Below, piece by piece: positions 56,108 to 64,000 of a stretch of DNA of 64,000 bases. The stretch is from Xanthostigma xanthostigma (lineage: Eukaryota; Arthropoda; Insecta; Raphidioptera; Raphidiidae). A model generated the notes under the pieces. The model saw nothing but the letters and a program-made list of their open reading frames with translations. It did no database searches and was not told where the DNA came from. The translations under genes were made by a program, and so were the position numbers. The stretch covers positions 52,847,901 through 52,911,900 of the forward strand of contig OY754465.1 of the NCBI GenBank assembly GCA_963575645.1, read 5' to 3'. Every line of letters starts with the position of its first letter. Position 1 is the first letter of the stretch.

Positions 56108-56488
56108 AGACAAGTAACAAAAATATGACAACCAGCGTTGTCAGACGTCCCGATTTTGGCGGGACGTCCCGATTTTTAAATCAAAATTAAATGTCCCGCG
56201 CGGGACAGGATCAGTCCCGCTTTTCGGGGATAACTCAGGGATAACTTTAAAAGAAGTTAAATCTTCACAGAAATATCATGAATAAGTAATTCTTATAAAC
56301 AATTATTCTCTTATTGTAAGTTGCAATTTGTAACACTCACTCCACAGACTATTGTTTGAAACGCCATATTTTTCTAATGAATAAAACTTTTTTGATTTTG
56401 ATTTCTGTTTTTTTTTTTTTATTCTGAAGACGAATAAGACTCAACTATTTAACGATAGGTTAAATCTGATTTAAAATATTATATTTTT

Positions 56489-56679
56489 CAAAAAATAGAG
56501 AATAGTTACTTCTTACCACAACAAGTTTATTAGTGGATGTACATTTCGAGAGCTATGCTCTCATCTTCAGCAATACACTAAACTAAATGTACATCCACTA
56601 ATAAACTTGTTGTGGTAAGAAGTATCTATTCTCTATTTTTTGATTAGATTCAAACCACAGTGCTCTTAATATTTTTGTT
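56489..56679 (-). mobile_element. 191-bp inverted-repeat element with hammerhead-like core and 13-bp TSD
   Basis: Flanked by exact 13-bp copies of ATATTATATTTTT (56476-56488, 56680-56692); family K copy 1 has the single-copy site. Arms of about 55 bp (AGAGAATAG...GTGGATGTACAT and its inverse) surround a centre which, on the minus strand, reads CTGAAGA, stem GAGAGC/GCTCTC, GAAA. About 45 bp of non-repeated sequence at one end resembles a short tail. Long variable duplications suggest RNA-mediated insertion. Confidence 0.75.
56538..56596 (-). ncRNA. Hammerhead-like ribozyme motif (e), best copy
   Basis: Minus strand order: arm ending GGATGTACAT, T, a 15-nt segment that can pair weakly (TAGT/ATTG), CTGAAGA, T, stem GAGAGC-ATA-GCTCTC, GAA, then the second arm ATGTACATCC. 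The arms pair exactly at the positions where stem III of a hammerhead should start. The only departure from the consensus core is one extra T after CTGAAGA. Catalysis is untested. Confidence 0.45.
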
Positions 56680-56910
56680 ATATTATATTTTTATTAAAAT
56701 ACATTTTCTATGGCTATTTTTGCTATCTATTGTCACGTAAACGTAATTTTAATTCAAATAAAAAGATAAATAGGTAGGTATTTGAAAACTTCTGATTATA
56801 TACGTTTTTTTACTATGTCCCGCTTTCGACGAAATAATCCCGCTGTTTTCACTCAGAGTTCCAAAATCCCGACTTGGCAAAAAAAAAAAACTGGTAACGC
56901 TGATGACAAC

Positions 56911-57307
56911 GAACATAATGTGACAACCGTAGAATATTCTAAAATCTCGACCGGCCTTTCGCGTTACTCTTGACACCACACCGCACAGAATCTCAATCAC
57001 CTTACCTCAATGGTGCACTCCACTCCTCCCCGTCGGTTAAGTGTAGCGATGTGCAAGCTCGTGTAACGACTTCTCCCCCCTCCTCGTTCTCTGCCGACGC
57101 CCTGTCCTCGCGCCACACCACTGTCGGTGTCAGAGTTCAACTGTCGCCTATGTGTGACACAAACGCATGTACGTTCACTCACCGTGTACATTGTGCGTGA
57201 TTGTGTTCTGTGCGTGACGTTTGCTACAGGGTGAATGCCACGCACATCGTAAGAATGATTTATCTGTAGGTATAGTGCTCAAAAAGTGCTGTCAAACTGT
57301 AATCTAA
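56911..57307. other. GC-richer patch, no gene recognised
   Basis: Positions 56975-57235 are clearly less AT-rich than the surroundings and contain CpG-rich phrases. Two opposite-strand frames of 76-82 codons overlap here without any family signature. It could be host exon or promoter sequence, but nothing supports a call. Confidence 0.35.
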
Positions 57308-57734
57308 AGGCCGCTGCATACGAGGCTGGAAACACTGCTGGTTGACAGGCTGGCTACGAGGCTGGAAATGACGTCCCTGTGGGCTCGCCTGCTAGCTAAC
57401 AAGATAGATTTTAAAATTAGAACAGGAGCTGTTTTTCTTGCTCGGTCCTCTGCTTGCTCTGAGCAAGAACCGATCAGGAAACAGTATCTTGTCACGTGGG
57501 CAACATGAACAAACGCCCACAAACCAACATGGCGTCATTCTGACACGTTTTACTCTGTTTATGTTTGAAGTGTTGCTGCGCACGCACCTGCAGATCCATC
57601 CCCAAAACAAGCTTGAAAAGACGTCTCGTGTGAAGCGAGCACATAAAAGCAATCAATAAAACCAACGCTGGAAAACTTGTAGTCAAATCTAGCAAAGAAT
57701 CTAACGGCAAATCCAACCTCGTGTACAGCGGCCT
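57308..57734 (+). mobile_element. Family D MITE copy 8
   Basis: Left AGGCCGCTGCATACGAGGCT, right AACCTCGTGTACAGCGGCCT, borders TAA (left) and TGA (right), i.e. a mutated duplication. 427 bp with all internal landmarks. The multiple overlapping frames over it are repeat-derived. A 141-bp satellite begins immediately after its right border. Confidence 0.9.
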
Positions 57735-58325
57735 TGAAATCATTTCGAAGAAATGTTATTCTAGCGCGTATCACCAAATTCGCAGCTCGTGAAAAATCGC
57801 GCATAAACTAAAACAATTTCGAAGTTTGGAAATATTTTCACATTTCTTTCTATCGCGTATAACCAAATTCGCGTATCTCGGACACGCGTTATAAAAGAAG
57901 TGACCAAAGGTGGCTAGCACAGTTTGTGAAAAATCACGCATAAACTAAAATAATTTCGAAGCTTGGAAATATTTTCACACATTTTTCTGATGCGTATAAC
58001 CAAATTCGCGTATCTCGGACACGCGTTATAAAATAAGTGACTAACCAAAGGTGGCTACCACAGCTCGTGAAAAATCACGCATAAACTAAAATAATTTCGA
58101 AGCTTGGAAATATTTTCACACATTTTTCTGACGCGTATAACCAAATTCGCATATCTCAGACACGCGTTATAAAATAAGTGACTAATCAAAGGCGGCTACC
58201 ACAGCTCGTGAAAAATCACGCATAAACTAAAATAATTTCGAAGCTTGGAAATATTTTCACACATTTTTCTGACGCGTATAACCAAATTCGCGTATCTCGG
58301 ACACGCGTTATAAAGGAAGAGACTG
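57735..58325 (+). repeat. Satellite-like tandem repeat, 141-bp unit, four copies
   Basis: GTGAAAAATC(A/G)CGCATAAAC recurs at 57789, 57926, 58067 and 58208 (periods 137, 141, 141). Each unit includes AATTTCGAAGCTTGG, CGCGTATAACCAAATTCG and CTCGGACACGCGTTATAAA. The three downstream units are nearly identical; the first is diverged. Alternating TTCGAA and ACGCGT palindromes are present. Confidence 0.9.
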
Positions 58326-58714
58326 ATCAAATATCGAGAGCGGCCTACCGGTACACCCTTTAGACATAACGTGTGTTACATTGCATATGTATACTGTATG
58401 TACACGAAGCCAAACTCACGCTAATGCTGGTTCACGCACCGACGCGCACCGCATCTCTCTAACGCGAGCCTGACATCTCCATCCACGCCTCATTAAGCCA
58501 TATCTACGCGTTCCTACTCTACCATATACATTACATACGCATATTGTATACTAGTCTTAACCTGCGGCTTCGCTCGCGTGAATGTCTTTTTATTCACTAC
58601 TCCTTTAGTAGAAGCCCAATACTCAAACACGTGTGTTTGGTATCATTGCCACTTTGCCAGTGTAAAAAGTGTTAACACTCTTGGCACGATTGCGTTTGTT
58701 ATTCCGAAGTGTAA
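58326..58714. other. No gene; Helitron-like end on minus strand
   Basis: At 58552-58585, ACTAGTCTTAACCTGCGGCTTCGCTCGCGTG reads on the minus strand as CACGCGAGCGAAGCCGCAGG...CTAGT, a decayed lepidopteran Helitron 3' end. Upstream 58326-58550 has nothing recognisable. Confidence 0.45.
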
Positions 58715-59229
58715 AGGTGGCACTTCACATGGCTATGTGTGTTCGCTATGGGGTGTCTGTTGTATTTGGCAAAATGTCTGACGTTCAAGACAAACATGCA
58801 AATAGAGGCAAATACGACCATCCACACATGGCAGTCAAATAGCAAACACACAAACATTTGGCAGCAGAACGCAAGGTTCAAAATTCCAGGAATTTTAGCA
58901 CTGTTTCATTGTCCCAATTCATTTTCAATAGTAATTGTTCCAGTTCACAGCACAGACACAAAAATACTGCACGTCCGTACAGGTTCACGGCGCGTGCGCT
59001 TCTGAATATGGCCATTGTGTGGACGGTTTATTTGCGTATTTGCCTATTTGACTCCTTTGATGTGCCTCGAAAAACCGACAAGCGCAAGGTAACGCGTATT
59101 TGGTACTGGCCTTATTTGTCAAATAGGCAAATAAGGCCAACACTGTGTCAAATAGACTGTCCACACTTGGTAATTGTTTGCCAAATATGCCAAGTACACA
59201 AATACAAATAGCCATGTGAAGTGCCGGCA
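58715..59229 (-). mobile_element. TAA-flanked MITE family H copy 2
   Basis: Inverse of 48587-49115: AGGTGGCACTTCACATGGCT at the left and AGCCATGTGAAGTGCCGGCA at the right, with TAA at 58712-58714 and 59230-59232. 515 bp. The 87-117 codon frames over it mirror those in copy 1 and are not genes. Confidence 0.9.
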
Positions 59230-59263
59230 TAAGACAGCGGGTAGACACTCAATGCTATTAGAT

Positions 59264-59689
59264 AGGCCGCTGCACACGAGGCTAGAAATACTGCTTGAAC
59301 TTCTGCCGGCTGGGTACGAGGCTGGAAAAAACGTCACTGGGGGCTCACCTTCTAGCTCACAAGATAGGTTTTAAAATTAAAAGAGGGGCTGTTTTTTTTG
59401 CTAGGTTCGTTGCTAGGTATGAGCAAGAACCAATCAGGAAGCAGTATCTTGTCACGTGGGCGACTTGAACAAGCTTCCACAAACAAACACTATGCCATGA
59501 TGTGTGTTCTGTTCAGAGACAATAAATATGCACCGTTCTATCACTGTGCAAGGATCGAATCTACCTGCAGAGCAAGTTTGAAAATACGTTTCGTGTGAAG
59601 TGAGCACATCAGAGCAATTAAGAAAACCAGCGCTACAAAACTAGTAGTGAAATCTAGCAAGGCAAATCGAGCCTCGTGTGCAGCGGACT
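59264..59689 (+). mobile_element. Family D MITE copy 9
   Basis: Left AGGCCGCTGCACACGAGGCT, right GAGCCTCGTGTGCAGCGGACT followed by TAA. Middle landmarks GAGCAAGAACCAATCAGGAA and TTGTCACGTGGGCGACTTG are intact; the TTTCGTGTGAAGTGAGCAC segment is present but mutated. Its left flank shares about 28 bases with copy 7. Confidence 0.85.
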
Positions 59690-59794
59690 TAAGATTCACT
59701 GTAATATCCCTGATTTTAGTTTTATTTTTCTGTGACCTTGTGAAGGTCGCGACCTCCACTGCAGAAGCACAGACTAAATTTTTTGTCATAGTTA

Positions 59795-60060
59795 GTGAGC
59801 AGTCGTTGCTAGTGGTAGTTTTGAATAAGTGGTCTGAATTTTATATAAAAAAAAATTACACACTTTATAGTGTCGGGAATATTTTTAAAAAATCAGCTGT
59901 TTTTTTTTATTCTGTAGATCTGTCAAAAAGAAATTAGTTAGGTAACTGTCAACTGACGAGCATGCTTCGGGAATTTCTACGTGACGAGATAACATATGTG
60001 GGAGTCATGCATATCGTAGTATTTACTACTAGCCGTTACCCATGTCACACCACGCGGTAA
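59795..60060. mobile_element. Family G end fragment (Helitron-like)
   Basis: Shares TTCTGTAGATCTGTCA...GCATGCTT and the end ACTAGCCGTTACCCATGTCACACCACGCG with family G copies at 29350 and 61619. Read on the minus strand the terminus is GGGTAACGGCTAGT. Confidence 0.5.
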
Positions 60061-60429
60061 AAAAAAGGACCCGTCACAAACCTTAAGGGATTAGTTCTTG
60101 GTTAAATTGAACGACAATGGTTTTATTTTATAGTTTAAAGGTCGCTAAGAAAAATTGTTCATGTGCGCATAGCCTAAAAACAAATACCTATAGATTTTTA
60201 GCTACAGATATAATATGTTTAGCGAGATTTTAGATATAGGAATATCCATTGAATTCACAATCTTAAAAAATACGAAGTGTTTTCGACTGCGCTGAATCCG
60301 AGTATGACATTATTAATTTATACAGGGTGATACCTTCCATCATTACCTAGTTTTTGACTATTTTTTTTATTTCTTAAAAAAAAACTCAAAAATTGGACAT
60401 GGAACATGTTTGTGAATTCAATGGATATA

Positions 60430-61048
60430 TCTATACTAATATATAAAGCTGAAGAGTTTGTTTGTTTGTTTGAACACGCTAATCTCAGGAACTACTGGTT
60501 CAAATTGAAAAAAATTTTTTTTGTGGATAGCCCATTTATCGAGGAATGCTATAGGCTATATAAAATTAGGCTACGACCATTAGGAGCGGAGCATTAATGA
60601 AAAATGTTGCAAATGTATCTAAAAAATAAGCTTCCATTCAGGTGAAATGCACTAACTAAGTATACTCATATTAGCGATGTAAGAATACAACGTCGGCTAG
60701 CGCAATCGGTAGAGCACAGCACTGTCAATACCAGGGTCGTGGGTTCGAGCCCTACGTTGGGCGAATGCATTTTTATTTTTTTTTTTATTTTCTACATTGC
60801 TTTCTTCTAAGGCTTACATTAAAATTTATTTTAATTTTATTTAATTAATTAAAAAAAATATATAAATAAATATAATATAAATAAAATATAAAAGTATAAA
60901 TACTGCTTTTTTTTGAACGGTAACTTCGATCATCATGAAATTTGGACACAACATTCATCTCGGTAAACTAATATGAATGTGTGTACTCATGTCCCTCCCT
61001 TCCCCATTCGTTCTTTTACACCCGGGTGAAACCGGACGGGACCGCTAG
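60430..61048 (+). mobile_element. Non-autonomous Helitron, complete
   Basis: Begins TCTATACTAATATATAAAGC and ends GGACGGGACCGCTAG, inserted between A (60429) and T (61049): the exact Helitron signature (5' TC, 3' CTRR, A/T target, no duplication). Early landmarks GAGTTTGTTTGTTTG, CTAATCTCAGGAACTACTGG and TAGCCCATTTATCGAGG are typical of moth/butterfly copies. A CCGG...CCGG hairpin lies just before the end. No Rep/helicase is encoded; a tRNA relic lies at 60691-60763. Confidence 0.9.
60691..60763 (+). pseudogene. tRNA-Lys-like relic inside a Helitron
   Basis: GGCTAGCGCAATCGGTAGAGCA matches the D-arm region of animal tRNA-Lys(CTT) and GGGTCGTGGGTTCGAGCCCT, ACGTTGGGCG matches its variable region, T arm and acceptor 3' side. 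The 5' acceptor strand pairs at only 5 of 7 positions including three wobbles, and the anticodon arm (CAGCACTGTCAATACCA) is broken, with CTGTCAA where CTCTTAA is expected. A non-functional capture. Confidence 0.75.
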
Positions 61049-61213
61049 TATATATATATCTAAAATATCACTAAACATAATATCTGTAGCTAAAAATCTA
61101 ATGATTTTTAGCTATGCGCCCATGGGCACTTTTTCTTAGTGGCCTTTAAACTACAAAATAAACCACTTTAGATCAATTTAACCGAGAACCAAATCCCATA
61201 ACGTTTGTCCGGG

Positions 61214-61618
61214 AATGTTTTTGAAGTTGCAATGGTTCCGTCGCCCAATTTTTAAAAATCAGTTTTACTTGAAAATAAACCATGTACCTACAAACAGGCT
61301 TTACGAGTGAGTGAGAACAGATCTGAAATAAACGAATCTCAGAGTGTTGAAGTAAGAAAGACAAACGAGGTGTAATATCGCTGACTAAACTAAACAAAGT
61401 TTTGTGCCATTTTCAACACATTTTGACGACGTCAACATGGTCGTCCCAACTCGCAGGCATCAAAATTAAATAATTTTGAACGCAGGTAATGTAAGCCAAC
61501 TTTTCTTTCTTAAAGACCGCGCACACTTGTCTAGCATTAACCTGCACGACCTGCAGAGCACAAACTTGCAACCAGAACGAAGGTCCAGTAATAATTTGAA
61601 GTGCCTAAATTTTTACTT
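61214..61618. other. No gene recognised
   Basis: The 169-codon frame starting at 61476 begins here but mostly covers the following family G repeat. No domain recognised. Confidence 0.4.
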
Positions 61619-62240
61619 TTACCATTCCAACTCACTAGTGGGGAATGGTACTAGTTTAGGTCAAAATTCACTTTTCAAAGGTTTTACAATATTTTTTCGT
61701 TTTGAGGGCCCTGAATCCAAAAAACATATTTTTGGAAAATGTCTGTGCGTCTGTTTATCTGTGAGCACGATACAGGTCAAACGGATGAGCGAATTGAAAC
61801 CAAATTTTGGGAGAATGTGCAATTATGTAAGATTTATACCAAGATTTAAACCAAATTTTGGGAGGATGTTTTGCTATGCAAATATGAAGAGCCTTATTGT
61901 TTTTGTAGAAAATCGGCGCATGTGCAGAAGAGATAATATATGCTACAACGATGTTTTTTATATAATAATGGTATACTTTTCATGATGGCTTATTATTCTA
62001 TTTATTTTTTCAAGGAAGAATTTTGTTAAAAAAATGTTTTTCTAAATTTTATAGTTTCGGAAATTACCTATATTGAAAAAAAAATCCGCTGGTCTTTTAT
62101 TTTGTAGATCTGTCAGAAATAAACTAGTTATAAGCATGCTTTGATTAATTTTTACATGACGTGGAACATTTGTATAGGTAACCATGGCAACGTATAGCAA
62201 ATATCATATTGAATACTAGCCATACCCGCGTCACCTCACG
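61619..62240. mobile_element. Family G repeat copy 2 (Helitron-like)
   Basis: Starts ACCATTCCAACTCACTAGTG, a short hairpin with GGAATGGT; continues CATATTTTTGGAAAATGTCTG, CTGTGAGCACGATACAGGTC, a local duplication of AAACCAAATTTTGGGAG at 61798 and 61848, and ends GAATACTAGCCATACCCGCG. About 80% similar to 29350-30075 by eye. The 169-codon frame across it is the longest in the window but is repeat sequence. Confidence 0.6.
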
Positions 62241-62957
62241 CGACATCAAATTTTATTTTCTTTATTATATATCAAATGTAAATATTTTTGAAGCTGGAAT
62301 GATCCCTTCGCCCAATTGGCTAGATTTTTTTTAAAGTCATAGAAAACTTTAGAAAAATTTTGACGTTCTAAAAACTAAAAAAAAAATCTTTGCGGATTAT
62401 TCACAAATTTCCTCAAAAATACATAAAAAATGGAAATACTTTTCGTCTTTCACTGTGATTTTTTTAATCTAACCAGTCTGACGACCGCATGAAATCATTC
62501 TCTATGTAACCGGCGCTTGATTCATTGCTTATTTAGTCCACAGCTCACGCTACAATCGATTCCCTTCTCCCCACTCTATACTCTGCAGTCTGCACCCAGC
62601 CGTTAGTTCAATCCTGAAAAAAAATACGGTGGGACGACCCCATTTACGCTAGAACTACCCGCCCTGTAGACACAATGAATGCAAATAGTTGTGTTAGTGT
62701 ACATTTCTGTCGCATCATTGACCTCTTTAACACGTTATTCACTACTTCGTGCCACCTATTGAAATATAACAAACGTACGCGGTTTGTGCGAAACCGCATC
62801 ATTACATTGTATGAGCGCGGAGGTCTAACAAAATTGTCAAAGAAGAATGAAAGAATGAAAAACGGAACCTGGAAATGGGATTGAAAAATGCGTCAAATAA
62901 CGATACTGTCATTTTATCAAATCATCGATTGTAAGCTTGAAGCAGACCCGTATTTAA
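62241..62957. other. No feature recognised
   Basis: No supported gene. The 69-codon frame at 62675-62884 has no recognisable family. Confidence 0.4.
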
Positions 62958-63033
62958 AGGCTGCTGCACACGAGGCTAGAAACACTGCTTGGACTTCTGC
63001 TGGCCGGTCGGCTGGATACGAAGCTGGAAAAGA
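62958..63033 (+). mobile_element. Family D MITE, left-end fragment
   Basis: AGGCTGCTGCACACGAGGCT, AGAAACACTGCTTGGACTTC, TGCTGGCCGGTCGGCTGG up to GGAAAAGACG, then unrelated sequence. Preceded by TTTAA. The last recognisable member of the family in the window. Confidence 0.85.
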
Positions 63034-63395
63034 CGTTTTATTTTAGTTTAATCAAAGCCTTAATGGTGACATATTTATTTTCCAGTTTTAAGTACATTGT
63101 CGATTGCACAATAAAAGCGTTTGACTTTATTGTTTTTTTACCTCTTTTTATTTTTCTATTGTACTTTATCTTCGTCCTGATGAAATCTTTTTTTGTATTT
63201 TAATCATTTTATAAAAAAAGATAATGAATCGTCTATATTATCATTTGAAGTGACGAGTAGGTATCTAAATAGAGCTTAATAGAAACAATTGTTATGTAAC
63301 CAAAAAGCCATAGAATTGTAGTTCCGCAAACCACCACCACATCGGCCGTGGCTCTGACATACGTGTTTACTATTTATTGTATGTGTATATATTTT
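63034..63395. other. No feature recognised
   Basis: AT-rich, nothing supported. Confidence 0.4.
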
Positions 63396-63452
63396 GTATA
63401 GGTATATATATATATATATATATATTAATTGTGTGTGTGTGTGTGTGTGTTT
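63396..63452. repeat. (TA)n then (GT)n microsatellite
   Basis: About 11 TA units followed, after AATT, by about 12 GT units. Likely length-variable. Confidence 0.95.
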
Positions 63453-63542
63453 ATAGTCGACGACACAACCGCGTTTGGTGAACCATTCAAATATGCTAAA
63501 TAGAAAATCTAGTAACAGTCAGCCGCAAAACCCTCGAAAATC

Positions 63543-64000
63543 TAATAGGCCCCACTCACGATCAAACTTCATGCCACAGTTCAGTGTTCAGTGAAGTTGG
63601 ACAGATTAATCGAAAGACTGACTGGCACCACACACAGTTCATGCAAACTGCTCAGTTTTTTAAATTTTTTGTGTTCAGTTTGGTTCAGTTGTTGGCATAC
63701 ACTCGTCGAGTATAGATACATAAGATATATTATATTATATACACACTATAATATTATACTATAGAGTATAGTTCATTAATAAGAACTAAATGAGTAATTT
63801 AAATGGTGAGGATTGGCTGTTCAGAGCTATGGGATTGTATTTAAAACAGAGAAATAAGAAAAAAAAAGAAGAATATGGGTGAAAAATTGGTTAGAAATGC
63901 GTGATTCAAGAAGTCATGTTTATTTGATTAATGAATTACAACTTGAGCTGCTTGATTGCAATAATTATTTACGAATGAATGAATTAACTTACAATTATTT
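63543..64000 (+). mobile_element. PIF/Harbinger transposon, 5' part, cut by window end
   Basis: TAATAGGCCCCACTCACGATC at 63543-63563 resembles Harbinger termini (TAA target, then a GGCCCCACTCACG-type TIR). The next 150 bp hold several TTCAGT/GTTCAG motifs that may be subterminal binding sites, then a transposase start at 63790. The exact first base is uncertain by one to three positions. Confidence 0.7.
63790..64000 (+). CDS. Harbinger-type transposase, N-terminal part, frameshifted and incomplete
   Basis: The ATG at 63790 opens 30 codons (MSNLNGEDWLFRAMG, then a Lys-rich run) and hits TGA at 63880. From about 63858 another frame continues to the window end with KKRRIWVKNWLEMR, LINELQLELLD and NYLRMNEL. 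These match the conserved start of animal Harbinger DDE transposases (RR-x-WVR-x-W, a middle LL-x-EL, then YR-x-FLRM). The switch falls at a nine-A run (63859-63867), so a one-base slip, natural or from sequencing, is the likely cause. The catalytic core lies beyond the window. Confidence 0.75.

Larger units (their letters stand above)
56133..56902. mobile_element. hAT-type MITE family K copy 2 with perfect 8-bp TSD
   Basis: Ends CAGCGTTGTCAG and CTGGTAACGCTG, flanked by ATGACAAC at 56125-56132 and 56903-56910. Collinear with copy 1 (32060-32527) apart from an extra 60-bp AT-rich segment near 56370-56455 and the 191-bp insertion at 56489-56679. Confidence 0.9.
60070..61213. mobile_element. 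Family I inverted-repeat element copy 3, host of a Helitron
   Basis: Left arm CCCGTCACAAACCTTAAGGG...GTTTAGCGAGATTTTAG and right arm AATATCACTAAACATAATATCTG...CCAAATCCCATAACGTTTGTCCGGG correspond to the arms of 27505-28049. Removing the 619-bp Helitron rejoins ATTCAATGGATATA to TATATCTAAAAT as in the undisturbed copy. Confidence 0.8.

Noticed and set aside
57735-58325. CRISPR array
   Set aside because: The repeats are contiguous 141-bp satellite units without variable spacers, in a eukaryotic context.
61476-61985. Longest open frame (169 codons)
   Set aside because: It mostly covers a family G repeat that has a diverged second copy at 29350-30075 without the same frame, and shows no domain.

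Overview
This 64 kb window is AT-rich, intron/intergenic-like eukaryotic DNA, most likely from a moth or butterfly (Lepidoptera). The main clues are repeat fragments that, from memory, are typical of that order: a Helitron-type 3' end with a CGCGGACGAAGTCGCG hairpin, the GGGTTCCGTACCTC repeat, a repeat ending GAAGTCGGTT, and LINE/SINE copies with (ATT)n tails. No host protein-coding gene, rRNA or intact tRNA could be supported. Almost every longer reading frame lies inside a transposon-derived repeat.

Layout. 0-10 kb: several TIR elements; a hAT-type MITE with a perfect 8-bp target duplication (TSD); an LTR-like end; a TTAA-flanked Kolobok-like element carrying a nested element of family A; a full-length SINE with a 15-bp TSD. 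10-26 kb: LINE 3' ends, a SINE split by a LINE, a mariner-like shell with a long-inverted-repeat element inside, a 105-bp tandem array, another hAT-type MITE, and A copies. 26-63 kb: a dense cluster of one MITE family (family D, TTA target duplications, PIF/Harbinger-like) with 12 full or partial copies, mixed with hAT-type and other MITEs, a 311-bp-arm near-perfect palindrome, a three-level nest, two copies of a second TAA-flanked MITE family, and a 141-bp satellite. 60-61 kb: a complete 619-bp non-autonomous Helitron holding a tRNA-Lys relic, inserted in another inverted-repeat element. The window ends inside an autonomous-type PIF/Harbinger element whose transposase N-terminus is readable.

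How parts relate. The region grew by nested insertion. In several places a second copy of the host repeat supplies the empty site, so insertion boundaries and order can be read directly. Family A (five copies) has asymmetric terminal inverted repeats, a 3' subterminal hairpin and insertion into T runs, which is the design of Helentron-type (HINE) rolling-circle elements. Five loci carry a CTGAAGA...CGAAA arrangement resembling a hammerhead ribozyme core. The best one sits in a 191-bp element with 13-bp TSDs whose inverted-repeat arms meet at the core. Superfamily names are inferred from termini and TSDs read by eye; no database search was possible.
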